A DNA stretch of 64,000 nt from Pelagibius sp965227505 (GTDB taxonomy: Bacteria; Pseudomonadota; Alphaproteobacteria; Kiloniellales; Kiloniellaceae), in NCBI RefSeq assembly GCF_965227505.1, contig NZ_OZ245757.1, forward strand, positions 868,001 through 932,000, in the 5' to 3' direction. Each line of letters begins with the position of its first letter. The first letter of the stretch is position 1. The translations under genes and the position numbers were made by a program. The notes below the pieces were generated by a model. The model worked only from the letters and a program-made list of their open reading frames with translations, made no database searches and was not told where the DNA came from. This document shows, piece after piece, positions 34,192-42,020 of the stretch.

Positions 34192-34965
34192 ATGGAACTG
34201 CGCCTCGAGGCTGTCGGCCACCGCTACGACGACCTGACGGTTCTGGAGGACATTTCCTTCACCGTGCAGGCGGGCGAGACCTTGGCGCTCATCGGGCCTT
34301 CCGGCTGCGGCAAGTCCACCCTGCTGGGCATCCTGGGCGGCTTGCTGCAGCCCGGCAGCGGCCGGGTGGTGGCCGCGGGCGACACACCGGCGGACTGCCT
34401 CAACCCCCTGACCTACGTCTTTCAGGATTTTGCGCTGCTGCCTTGGCGCACGGTGGCCGACAACGTCTCCCTGGCGCTGGAGCACCACGCCCTTTCGGCT
34501 GGTGAGCGCCGGGCGCGCATTGCCGAGGTGCTGGAGCGCACGAAACTCAGCGACTTCGCGACAGCCTATCCGCGCCAGCTCTCCGGCGGCATGCGCCAGC
34601 GGGTGGGCATCGCCCGGGCCCTCGCCGTGCGCCCGGCCGTGCTGCTGATGGACGAACCGCTCTCGGCGCTCGATGCCCAGACCCGCGACCTGCTGATGGA
34701 GGACTTCCTGGATCTCTGGCTGCGCGAGAAGACGACGGCGGTCTATGTCACCCACAATCTGACGGAGGCGCTGCGTCTGGCGGACCGGGTGGCCGTCCTC
34801 TCCCGCCGTCCCGGACGGCTGCGCGAGATCGTGCCCCTCACCCTTCCGCAGAGCGAGCGGACCAAGCCCGCGGCCCAGGCGGAGCTCGCCCGGCTTCAGA
34901 ACCACCTTTGGACCCTGATCAAGGAGGAAGCGCGTTCGGCCGAGCGGGAGATGGCCGATGGCTGA
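34192..34965 (+). CDS. ABC transporter ATPase (SsuB/TauB type)
   Basis: 257 residues with complete nucleotide-binding fold: Walker A GPSGCGKST (about 35-43), Q-loop VFQDFALLPW, signature LSGGMRQR, Walker B VLLMDEPLSALD and H-loop VTHNLTEAL. The SGGMRQR signature and LLPWRTV loop are typical of nitrate/sulfonate/taurine importers. It overlaps the permease gene by 8 bp, so the two are translationally coupled. Confidence 0.88.
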   Translation: MELRLEAVGHRYDDLTVLEDISFTVQAGETLALIGPSGCGKSTLLGILGGLLQPGSGRVVAAGDTPADCLNPLTYVFQDFALLPWRTVADNVSLALEHHALSAGERRARIAEVLERTKLSDFATAYPRQLSGGMRQRVGIARALAVRPAVLLMDEPLSALDAQTRDLLMEDFLDLWLREKTTAVYVTHNLTEALRLADRVAVLSRRPGRLREIVPLTLPQSERTKPAAQAELARLQNHLWTLIKEEARSAEREMADG

Positions 34966-35764
34966 GCTTGGCCGTGAAACCGCGCAAGACCGCGTGCGTT
35001 TCCGCGGCGGCGGCTTCGCGCCGGGCCAGCGCCGCGGGCCGGCGCTCCTGGTCTTCGCCGCGCTCATCGCCTTCTGGCAAGGCGGCAGCAGCCTGGGCTG
35101 GATCAACCCCCTCTTCCTGCCCAGCCCGGCGCATATCGCCCAGGCGCTCTACGATGTCGCCGCCAGCGGTGAGCTCTGGCGCCACTTCACCGCCTCCCTC
35201 GGCCGCATTCTCGGCGGCTGGGCCATCGGCACGGCGGCCGGTCTCGCCCTCGGGACGGCCATGGGCCTTTTCACCCTCGCCCGTTCCGTCGGTATGCCTC
35301 TGGTCTCGGCGATCTTCCCGGTCCCCAAGATCGCCCTGCTGCCGCTCTTCATCCTCTGGTTCGGCATCGGCGAGCCCTCCAAGCTGGCCACCATTGCGCT
35401 GGGCGTCTTCTTCCCGACGGTGATCAACTGCTACAGCGGCATCGACGGCGTCGCGCGCAATCTGATCCGCATGGCCCAGTCCTTCGACCTGCCGCCGCGC
35501 GACATCGTCCGCAAGGTGGTCCTGCCCGGCGCCATGCCCACCATCATCGCCGGCTTCCGGATCTCGTCTTCCGTCGCTCTCATCCTGGTGGTGGCGGCCG
35601 AGATGATCGGCGCCGAATACGGCCTCGGCGCCTTCGTGCTGCAGGCGGGCCACCTGATGGCCACGGACCAGCTGTTGGCCGGCGTCGTCTGCCTTTCGGT
35701 GCTCGGGCTGATTTTCGGTGCGGCCATCACGGCTTTGGAACGCAGCCTGCTGCGCTGGCGCTGA
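34958..35764 (+). CDS. ABC transporter permease (SsuC/TauC type)
   Basis: 268 residues with six predicted membrane helices, from PALLVFAALIAFWQGG to the C-terminal LLAGVVCLSVLGLIFGAAI. The coupling loop is NLIRMAQSFDLPPRDIVRKV (about 168-187). It forms the inner-membrane pore of the importer with the preceding ATPase and binding protein; only one permease gene is present, so it works as a homodimer. Confidence 0.87.
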   Translation: MAELGRETAQDRVRFRGGGFAPGQRRGPALLVFAALIAFWQGGSSLGWINPLFLPSPAHIAQALYDVAASGELWRHFTASLGRILGGWAIGTAAGLALGTAMGLFTLARSVGMPLVSAIFPVPKIALLPLFILWFGIGEPSKLATIALGVFFPTVINCYSGIDGVARNLIRMAQSFDLPPRDIVRKVVLPGAMPTIIAGFRISSSVALILVVAAEMIGAEYGLGAFVLQAGHLMATDQLLAGVVCLSVLGLIFGAAITALERSLLRWR

Positions 35765-35819
35765 AGCTTTCTCTACCTCTCCGGAAACGATTTCCGCCGC
35801 TCAGCCGTAGACTCCTCTA

Positions 35820-35837
35820 GCGGCCGCGTTCGGCCGC
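35820..35837 (+). terminator. Hairpin after the SsuC-type permease gene
   Basis: Perfect 7-bp stem GCGGCCG/CGGCCGC around CGTT, 56 bp after the permease stop; no T-run, so termination strength is uncertain. Confidence 0.4.
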
Positions 35838-35908
35838 ATGCATTTGAACCGGCGCCACCAGTGCGCCGACAGAGATCTGACGCAAGCGCAGAGGAGGCCG
35901 AAGTCGCC

Positions 35909-36097
35909 ATGATCAAACCGGGGCGCCGATCTTCACACCACCGTGCAGCAGTGACGCGCCGCGATATCCTGAGCATGGCGATTGCCCTGGCTGTGGTCTT
36001 GATGATTGCGGTGTCATGGCGCGAGACACACGGCGAGGCCTCCGCCTCCGCCGATCCGCCGGGCCTGCGCGCACCGCTGACGCAGCACCTGCTCTGA
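35909..36097 (+). CDS. Small single-pass membrane protein, 62 residues
   Basis: ATG 35909 is preceded by GAGGAGG at an 11-base distance. The product begins basic (MIKPGRRSSHHRAAVTRRD), then one hydrophobic helix ILSMAIALAVVLMIAVSW and a short polar tail, so the N-terminus should stay in the cytosol. I do not recognise it. It converges on another tiny membrane protein gene 43 bp away. Being short, it could be a chance frame; the ribosome site and charge layout favour a gene. Confidence 0.45.
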   Translation: MIKPGRRSSHHRAAVTRRDILSMAIALAVVLMIAVSWRETHGEASASADPPGLRAPLTQHLL

Positions 36098-36140
36098 GGC
36101 CCGTTTCAGGCCGCTGCCCGGGCGCTGGCGCTTCGAGGAG

Positions 36141-36275
36141 CTAGAACTGAAGCAGTCCAAAAAGATAGGTAACGCCGACAACGACCACCGCCGCCACAGC
36201 AATCCCCTCGACCCAGCGCAGGATGCGCCGGCGCTCGCTGCCCTCTTGTTTGCTTTCAACGACAGAACGGTACAC
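36141..36275 (-). CDS. Small tail-anchored membrane protein, 44 residues
   Basis: GTG start at 36275 with GGAGAGG four bases upstream. The product has a charged N-terminus (VYRSVVESKQEGSERRR), then ILRWVEGIAVAAVVVVGVTY and LFGLLQF, one membrane helix at the very C-terminus. The layout (acid/basic head, Val-rich helix, stop straight after) is that of real small membrane proteins. Family unknown; no partner gene is obvious. Confidence 0.55.
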   Translation of the reverse strand: MYRSVVESKQEGSERRRILRWVEGIAVAAVVVVGVTYLFGLLQF

Positions 36276-36773
36276 TGCACCTCTCCCTGTGCTTCTTGTT
36301 TGGCGCTTCTTATTCTGGCCGTCCCTGCCCCGTTCTTTGGGCCTGTCTTACGGGCCCCGTCTTCAGGGTTTACGATGGCGAAAAGCTTACCAGATCCTTA
36401 AGGCCCCGACAAACGAACCGCTGAGAATCAGTTCCGACACCACAACCCGGGATTGTTTTCCCGATTCGTCTGACTAGCCGCACCGGCGATTCGCGCGCTG
36501 CCGCCGCCCGGCACTTGCGGGATACGGGACGACGCTCGACTTCTCCGGTCGACATCCGCCGACCGGCTCTGGGATCTTTGTCTTATCGGGGCGGAGCCAC
36601 ACCTTGCGCCCGGTCCCGCCATGGGCCCTCGCGGTCGATGGTGTCTTGGTCGAAAGTCTCTGCCGTCAACTGCCGGGGCCATGCGAAGGTTGCAAATCTG
36701 GCTTGCAGCGAATCGTCACCGCAGTGCAACATTTTTGTTGCAATAGAAACGTCCGAGCGGTATCTACCCGCGC
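36276..36773. other. 498-bp stretch without a recognised gene
   Basis: Only short frames without ribosome sites or protein-like composition are seen on either strand. The right end should hold the promoter of the zinc-ribbon gene; an AT-rich patch (TGCAACATTTTTGTTGCAAT, an imperfect dyad TTGCAAC-type) lies at about 36724-36744. Confidence 0.4.
36724..36744. promoter_or_regulatory. TGCAAC/GTTGCA dyad upstream of the zinc-ribbon gene
   Basis: TGCAAC-ATTTTT-GTTGCA forms a perfect 6-bp inverted repeat about 30-50 bp before the small gene at 36774. It may be an operator or simple hairpin. Confidence 0.35.
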
Positions 36774-36941
36774 ATGAGCAACTCAACGAAAAACTCCAAG
36801 CCGAAGTCCGACCGCTCATACGAGAAGAAAAAGCGCGCCTGCCTGATGTGCCGCACCGACTTCTTGAGCACCTGGCCGGGTGAGCGCATTTGCCAGTCCT
36901 GCAAGTCCACCTCTGCGTGGCGCGAGGGGATTGCCGCTTAG
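36774..36941 (+). CDS. Small zinc-ribbon protein, 55 residues
   Basis: The product starts with a Lys/Ser-rich tail (MSNSTKNSKPKSDRSYEKKK) and then has CLMC at 23-26 and CQSC at 40-43, a treble-clef/zinc-ribbon pair with 13 residues between, followed by WREG. Short proteins of this form are seen in many Alphaproteobacteria and are usually unnamed; nucleic-acid or protein binding is possible. No strong ribosome site is seen. Confidence 0.65.
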   Translation: MSNSTKNSKPKSDRSYEKKKRACLMCRTDFLSTWPGERICQSCKSTSAWREGIAA

Positions 36942-37177
36942 CCTGCTGGTCACCAGCGCGTACTGGGGAAACAAAGCCTGCTCTCCTGAAAGGGATTGCG
37001 GGCTTCTTGCTTGTGTGCTGACCGCTTGAAGCGCCGCCCCGTGGCCGCGAATTCCGAAGCCACATCCCTTTCCAAGGCTCTACCGATCCTGCAGGTCCGG
37101 CTCTCGGCTGCCGACCCGGGGTTGCCCGTCCGTTGACAGCCGTGTGTCCGCACGGGGTTGAAGGGGGAAATCGCGTC

Positions 37178-39244
37178 TTAGGCGGCGCGGAGCCGGGTCA
37201 GGAACTCGTCGAGCTTGCTGCGCAGGACCTCCGAACCCTTCGACAGCTGCTCTGAGGCGCGCAGCACTTCGCCGGCCGACTGTCCGGAGTTCGACGCCGC
37301 TTCGGTGACGGCACCGATGTTGGAGGTCACCTCGGTGGTTCCGCGCGCCACCTCCTGGGCATTGCGTGAAATCTCCTGGGTCGCCGCCTGCTGCTCTTCA
37401 ACCGCCGAGGCGATAGCGGTCGCCGTGCTGCCGATCTGGTCGATGATACCGCGCACGCCTTTGATGGCCGCCACGGTGTCGCCGGTAGCGGCCTGCATAG
37501 CGCCGATCTGCGCCCCGATGTCCTCCGTGGCCTTGGCGGTCTGATTGGCCAGTGACTTCACCTCGCTGGCGACCACCGCAAAGCCCTTGCCGGCCTCGCC
37601 TGCGCGCGCCGCCTCGATGGTCGCGTTGAGGGCCAGAAGATTGGTCTGCTCGGCAATGTCCTGGATCAGGTTCACGACATCGCCGATCTTCTGGGCCGCC
37701 TCGGCAAGGCCGTTCACGGTCTCACTGGCGCGGTCGGCCTCCGTCACGGCTTTGCCCGAGACCTCCCGGGACTGGTTCACCTGGCGCGTGATCTCGCCAA
37801 TCGAGCTGGAAAGCTCCTCTGCAGCCGAGGCGACGGTCTGAACGTTGGACGATGCCTGGTCGGCAGCCGATGAGACGTCGTTGGCGCGATCGCTGGTCTG
37901 GGACGCGACTGTAGACATTCCCTCGGCGGTGATGCGGAGCTGGTTTGAAGCTGTGGAAACCTCGCTGACAACGGGATCGAGGCTGGCCTCAACATCGGCG
38001 GCAAGAGAGCGGATCGCGTCGCGCTTTTCCTGCTCGCCGCGTTCGCGTTCGCGTTTGCGTTCCTGGCTTTGGCGATCCGCCTCGATTCCCTGATCCTTGA
38101 AGATCTGAACCGCGCGCGCCATGTCGCCGAGTTCATCGCGCCGCGCAGCACCGTCGATCTCGATCGAGAGATCGCCGGACGCGAGAACCTTCACCTGCTC
38201 CGTCGTTCGGGCGATAGGGCCGGTCACGCTGCGCACCGCAATCGTCACAATCACCAGGGTACCGATCATCAGAGCCAGCGCCACAAACACGTCAAAGAAG
38301 AGAGTGCGTTGCGCCTGCCCGCCGAGGGTGCTGACTTGTGCCCGCAAATCGGCGGCGATTCGGTCCTCCACGCCCTTCAGCAGGTTGATCTTCTGCGTGA
38401 TGGTGTCAAACCAGACCGGCCCGGTCACACCGCCGAGGTCACCGCCGTAGGCATTGCCGATCGCCAGCCCGCGCATGCGCTCGACCTCGCCGACCGCGTC
38501 CGCCTTCAGGGTCTCGGCCAGGAGCGCACGCTGGCTTTCAGTCGCGTAGGCGTGAAAGGTCGCGAGAAAGGCCTGCTGCTGGGCGACCAGGGATACAAAG
38601 CGCTGATGGATTGCCGGCGCGAAACCACCCTTGCCAAAGCCGTTGGCGCCCATGGCGCGCTCGATCCCCGTCCGCTCCTTGGCCTGCAAGAAGCTGATGT
38701 AGGCCACAATCGAGTTGGTGACACTTGCATCGGCGCTGAGCACGGCCATCTCGCCGACGGTCTCAAGCATCCTTGCGATGGTCGTCGTGTAATACTTCGC
38801 CATCTCGCCGACGGTCAGCGAGAGCGCGCTGACCGCAGCCCGCTGCTGCTGCAGCTGGGACACCATGTCCAGGGCTTCCTTGAGCTTCCCCTGAAAGACC
38901 GGGCCGTAGGCAGCGCTGTCGAAGGCATTGATTGCCTTGGCAAACTGTTCGTACTGAGCGTCCGTGGCCTGACGCTGTGTGGTCAGTTTCTCGGCGAAAG
39001 CCCCCTGCCCCCTCTTTCCGATAAAGCCGGCAGAGGCGCCGCGTTCCTTCTGAAGCTCATGAACCATGGCCGAGATCTCAGGCGCCAGGCTGGCCAGGGC
39101 GTCGAGACGATCCATCTCACTCGCTATGCGCCATTGGGCGCCAACGGCTATGGCAGCAAGCACCAGCAAGCCAAACAGCGGCACAGCCAAGGCAAAGCCG
39201 ATTCTGGTGCGGATTTTGAACCTGCTGAGAAGATCACCGATCAT
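37178..39244 (-). CDS. Methyl-accepting chemotaxis protein with NIT (nitrate/nitrite) sensor domain
   Basis: 688 residues. Membrane helix 1 at about 15-37 (IGFALAVPLFGLLVLAAIAV); periplasmic helical NIT domain to about 310, with the family's ELQKERGASAGFIG and KERTGIERAMGANGF phrases; helix 2 (FFDVFVALALMIGTLVIVTI); HAMP; then a long coiled coil with the conserved chemoreceptor hairpin EAARAGEAGKGFAVVASEVK. It lacks a C-terminal CheR pentapeptide. It should signal to CheA in response to nitrate/nitrite or a related ligand. Confidence 0.88.
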   Translation of the reverse strand: MIGDLLSRFKIRTRIGFALAVPLFGLLVLAAIAVGAQWRIASEMDRLDALASLAPEISAMVHELQKERGASAGFIGKRGQGAFAEKLTTQRQATDAQYEQFAKAINAFDSAAYGPVFQGKLKEALDMVSQLQQQRAAVSALSLTVGEMAKYYTTTIARMLETVGEMAVLSADASVTNSIVAYISFLQAKERTGIERAMGANGFGKGGFAPAIHQRFVSLVAQQQAFLATFHAYATESQRALLAETLKADAVGEVERMRGLAIGNAYGGDLGGVTGPVWFDTITQKINLLKGVEDRIAADLRAQVSTLGGQAQRTLFFDVFVALALMIGTLVIVTIAVRSVTGPIARTTEQVKVLASGDLSIEIDGAARRDELGDMARAVQIFKDQGIEADRQSQERKRERERGEQEKRDAIRSLAADVEASLDPVVSEVSTASNQLRITAEGMSTVASQTSDRANDVSSAADQASSNVQTVASAAEELSSSIGEITRQVNQSREVSGKAVTEADRASETVNGLAEAAQKIGDVVNLIQDIAEQTNLLALNATIEAARAGEAGKGFAVVASEVKSLANQTAKATEDIGAQIGAMQAATGDTVAAIKGVRGIIDQIGSTATAIASAVEEQQAATQEISRNAQEVARGTTEVTSNIGAVTEAASNSGQSAGEVLRASEQLSKGSEVLRSKLDEFLTRLRAA

Positions 39245-39615
39245 GGTCCGGCCCTCATGGCAAAGTCATAAACGCGGGCCAGTACTGCACAAAATGATTA
39301 CTCAAGACTAAACTGGATTAGGTCCAAAACATCAAAACATCCGGCGAAGTTTGCCTATATCTTTTCGATCAATCTCCGATAGATGGACTGCGGCCACCAT
39401 TGGCGTGAAAAGCGACGCGGATCGGACTCGCGACTTCCGCGACCCGCGTGCGGTGTACCGGAAAGGCGGCCCTATGCAGCTCGGGCTGCCCGGGCCCGCT
39501 CGGCCGGGGCGGACCGGGTAAAGGTCCGCAAGCGCGCACTACCAAATGAAAGCAGGCTCGACGGGACTGCGCTGGCGGGAAATCAGCGGGGAGTGAAAGG
39601 AAGACCTGTGCTAAC
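39245..39615. other. 371-bp stretch without a gene
   Basis: Only short frames without a ribosome site are seen on either strand. The promoter of the chemoreceptor gene must lie in the first part; no clear sigma-28 or sigma-54 element was recognised. Confidence 0.4.
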
Positions 39616-40014
39616 CTAGGACTTTATGTCTAGAAGACTTTCGGTCACTTCGTCCTGGGTCCGGATGGCGGCGGCATTGGCCTCGTAGGCGCGTTGCGCC
39701 TGGATCTGGGTCACCAGTTCCTCGGCCAGATTGACGTTGGGGCGGTTGACCAGGCCCTCTGCGTCGGCATCGGGGCTGCTCGGCTCGTAGCTTTTGACCG
39801 AGGCCGGCGTGACCGGACGCACCTCGCCACGCACGCCTCCGCCGCCAGCCGTGACGTCGACGACCCGCTTGGGCTGATAGGCGCCGGGCTGCGCCGCAGG
39901 CCCTTCCGGATCGACGCCGCGGCTGCGCATGTTCGCCACGTTGTCAGCCGAGACGGCGAGGCGTTTGCTCTGTGCCATCAGGCCCGAAACCGAAATCGAA
40001 AACCCCTGAATCAT
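39616..40014 (-). CDS. Flagellar basal-body rod-type protein (FlgC-like)
   Basis: 132 residues from ATG 40014 (GGCAGGACC upstream). N-terminal rod motif ISVSGLMAQSKRLAVSADN then VANMRSRGVD, and C-terminal VNLAEELVTQIQAQRAYEAN: the two ends of the FlgB/FlgC/FlgG family. The middle is short and lacks the FlgC core, so it is a reduced member. No other rod genes adjoin it. The C-terminal part (AAIRTQDEVTESLLDIKS) is full length. Confidence 0.75.
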   Translation of the reverse strand: MIQGFSISVSGLMAQSKRLAVSADNVANMRSRGVDPEGPAAQPGAYQPKRVVDVTAGGGGVRGEVRPVTPASVKSYEPSSPDADAEGLVNRPNVNLAEELVTQIQAQRAYEANAAAIRTQDEVTESLLDIKS

Positions 40015-40143
40015 GGTCCTGCCATGCCGATATTGATCTTCTATCAATTCTACAAGGCTTCGGGATTACGAGCAAATATTTGATATTGTTGATATTTTTC
40101 CAAAAATTTGTGACAAATACAGCCTTGCGTCAGCCGCATGGCC

Positions 40144-40191
40144 GCGTTGCAGACAGCGTTGTACAAGGCGTTGTGGAATCCGTTGTATATA
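40144..40191. repeat. Four tandem 12-bp-period elements upstream of the PadR gene
   Basis: Units start at 40144, 40156, 40168 and 40180: GCGTTGCAGACA, GCGTTGTACAAG, GCGTTGTGGAAT and CCGTTGTATATA. GTTG recurs exactly every 12 bp while the second half varies. They end at the -35 of the predicted PadR promoter, so they look like an array of protein-binding half-sites. Confidence 0.6.
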
Positions 40192-40221
40192 TTGAATTGA
40201 TATATCTCGGGCCGATATAAC
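40187..40221 (+). promoter_or_regulatory. Predicted sigma-70 promoter and ATATAT dyad of the PadR gene
   Basis: TTGAAT (40192-40197) and TATAAC (40216-40221) are 18 bp apart. The -35 sits in a dyad ATATAT-N7-ATATAT (40187-40205) that a PadR dimer could occupy for autorepression. The start codon is 39 bp further on. Confidence 0.5.
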
Positions 40222-40259
40222 AAACGGGCCGTCACAACTCAGCCAACCGGAAGTCTGCC

Positions 40260-40805
40260 ATGGACGTTAAGACTCTTTGCCTGGGGGTCCTCTCGCGCGG
40301 GGAGGCCAGCGGCTACGAAATCAAGAAGGCTTTCGCGGAAGGCCCCTTCAGCCACTTCCACCAGGCCAGCTTCGGATCGATCTATCCGGCGCTCAATGCG
40401 TTGAGCGCGGAGGGCTTGGTGGCCTGCCGCGCCGAAGCCCAGGAAAAGCGCCCGGACAAGAAGATCTACTCGATCACGCCCGCGGGCGAGCGCGCCTTTT
40501 TCGACGCCCTGCTGGTGGAGCCGGATGCGGATCGCGTGCGCTCCGACTTCCTCTTTATCCTGTTTTTCGCCCAGTGCCTGCCGCCGGCGCGGGTGGCCGA
40601 ACTGATCGATCAGCGTATCGCCTGGTACCGGGAATCCCTGGAGCGCATGGAAGACTGCGCCGCCAACAACGTCGGCCCCTCGGGCGCCTGTTTCGTGCGC
40701 GGCATGGGAATCGCCGTCTACCGCGCCGCCACAGAGTACCTGGAGACCAATCGCGAGGCCCTGTTGAAAGAGATCGCTCGTCCGGCTGCCATGGTTGCCG
40801 AGTGA
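40260..40805 (+). CDS. PadR-family regulator
   Basis: 181 residues. Winged helix DNA-binding part (CLGVLSRGEASGYEIKKAF, then SIYPALNALSAEGLVACRA) and the wing KKIYSITPAGERAF are typical of PadR; the C-terminal helices are of the Vir_act_alpha_C type. It is 111 bp upstream of a periplasmic adaptor/RND pump pair on the same strand and is the likely repressor of that efflux system, a common arrangement for PadR. Confidence 0.86.
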   Translation: MDVKTLCLGVLSRGEASGYEIKKAFAEGPFSHFHQASFGSIYPALNALSAEGLVACRAEAQEKRPDKKIYSITPAGERAFFDALLVEPDADRVRSDFLFILFFAQCLPPARVAELIDQRIAWYRESLERMEDCAANNVGPSGACFVRGMGIAVYRAATEYLETNREALLKEIARPAAMVAE

Positions 40806-40916
40806 CGAGGCACCGCGAAAAAAAAGCCGGCCATGACCGATGGGGAGGGAAACGCAAAGCCGCCGTCCTGCGTATAACCCCCGACCGCAACGACAGAGTT
40901 TGAAGACGACAACAAA

Positions 40917-42020
40917 ATGAAACGCTCCCTAATCCTGGCCTTGGTGTTCGCCGTTGCGGCTACGGCCTGGGTCGCTTCGGGCCAGCTTGGCGAGAGCGGC
41001 GCCGAGCCGGAAGCCCAGAAGCCGCCCGCCGACCTCGCCGCACTCGACAAGGTGCCGAGCGTGCGCGTGCGCAGTTCCACGGCTCAGACGCACCCCATCG
41101 TCGATCTGCTGCGCGGCCGCACCGAGGCGAACCGCATGGTGGAAATCAAGGTCGAAACCGACGGCCGCCTGATCGAGTTGGCGGTCGACGACGGTACGGC
41201 CGTCAAGGCGGGCGATATCATCGCGCGCCTGTCGCCCGGCGACCGCCCGGCGCGTCTGGCCGAGGCGAAGGCGCTGCTGGCCCAGCGCAAGATCGAATAC
41301 GAAGCCGACCAGAAGCTCTCCCAGAAAGGCTTCCGCGCGGAAACCCAGGTCGCCGCGACGGAGGCCTCTCTGCAAGCGGCGGAAGCGGCGGTGAAGATTG
41401 CCGAAGTCGAACTGGGCTATACCGCGATCCGCGCGCCCTTCGACGGCATCGTCGACGAGCGCATGATGGAGATCGGCGACTATGTCGACCGCGGCGATGC
41501 CATTGCCCGCCTTGTCGAGTTGGACCCCATGTTGATCGTCACCCAGGTCAACGAGCGCGATGTTCAGCGTCTGGGGTTGGGTAACGTGGGCGCCGCGCGA
41601 CTGATGACCGGCGACCAGGTGACCGGCCACATCCGGCACATTTCAACGGTTGCCGACGAGGCGACCCGCACCTTCCGGGTCGAACTTGAAGTCGAAAACC
41701 CGGACGGCCGCATCGCCGACGGCATGACCGCCGAGATTGCCCTGCCCCTCGCGGAGACCGAGGCACACGTTGTCTCCCCCGCGATCCTGACCCTCTCAGA
41801 CGGCGGCCTGATCGGCGTCAAGGCCGTGGATGGGGACACAAAGGTCGTCTTTCATCCGGTCAAGATCGTCGATACCGACAACGAGGGCATCTGGATTACC
41901 GGCCTGCCGAAAGAGGTCACCCTGATCACCGTGGGTCAGGAGTACGTCAGCCCGGGCGAAAAAGTGCAGCCCGTGCATGAATCCGAGATTGAAGACCGGC
42001 TGAAGGATCTGGCGTCGTGA
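40917..42020 (+). CDS. RND efflux periplasmic adaptor (HlyD/MFP family)
   Basis: 367 residues. An N-terminal signal/anchor (SLILALVFAVAATAWVASG) leads into the lipoyl half-motifs (DGRLIELAVDDGTAVKAGDI, 77-96; AIRAPFDGIVDERMMEIGDY), a short alpha-hairpin (AKALLAQRKIEYEADQKLSQ) and the beta-barrel. It bridges the inner-membrane pump to an outer-membrane channel, whose gene is not in this cluster. Its stop overlaps the GTG start of the pump gene, so translation is coupled. Confidence 0.87.
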   Translation: MKRSLILALVFAVAATAWVASGQLGESGAEPEAQKPPADLAALDKVPSVRVRSSTAQTHPIVDLLRGRTEANRMVEIKVETDGRLIELAVDDGTAVKAGDIIARLSPGDRPARLAEAKALLAQRKIEYEADQKLSQKGFRAETQVAATEASLQAAEAAVKIAEVELGYTAIRAPFDGIVDERMMEIGDYVDRGDAIARLVELDPMLIVTQVNERDVQRLGLGNVGAARLMTGDQVTGHIRHISTVADEATRTFRVELEVENPDGRIADGMTAEIALPLAETEAHVVSPAILTLSDGGLIGVKAVDGDTKVVFHPVKIVDTDNEGIWITGLPKEVTLITVGQEYVSPGEKVQPVHESEIEDRLKDLAS

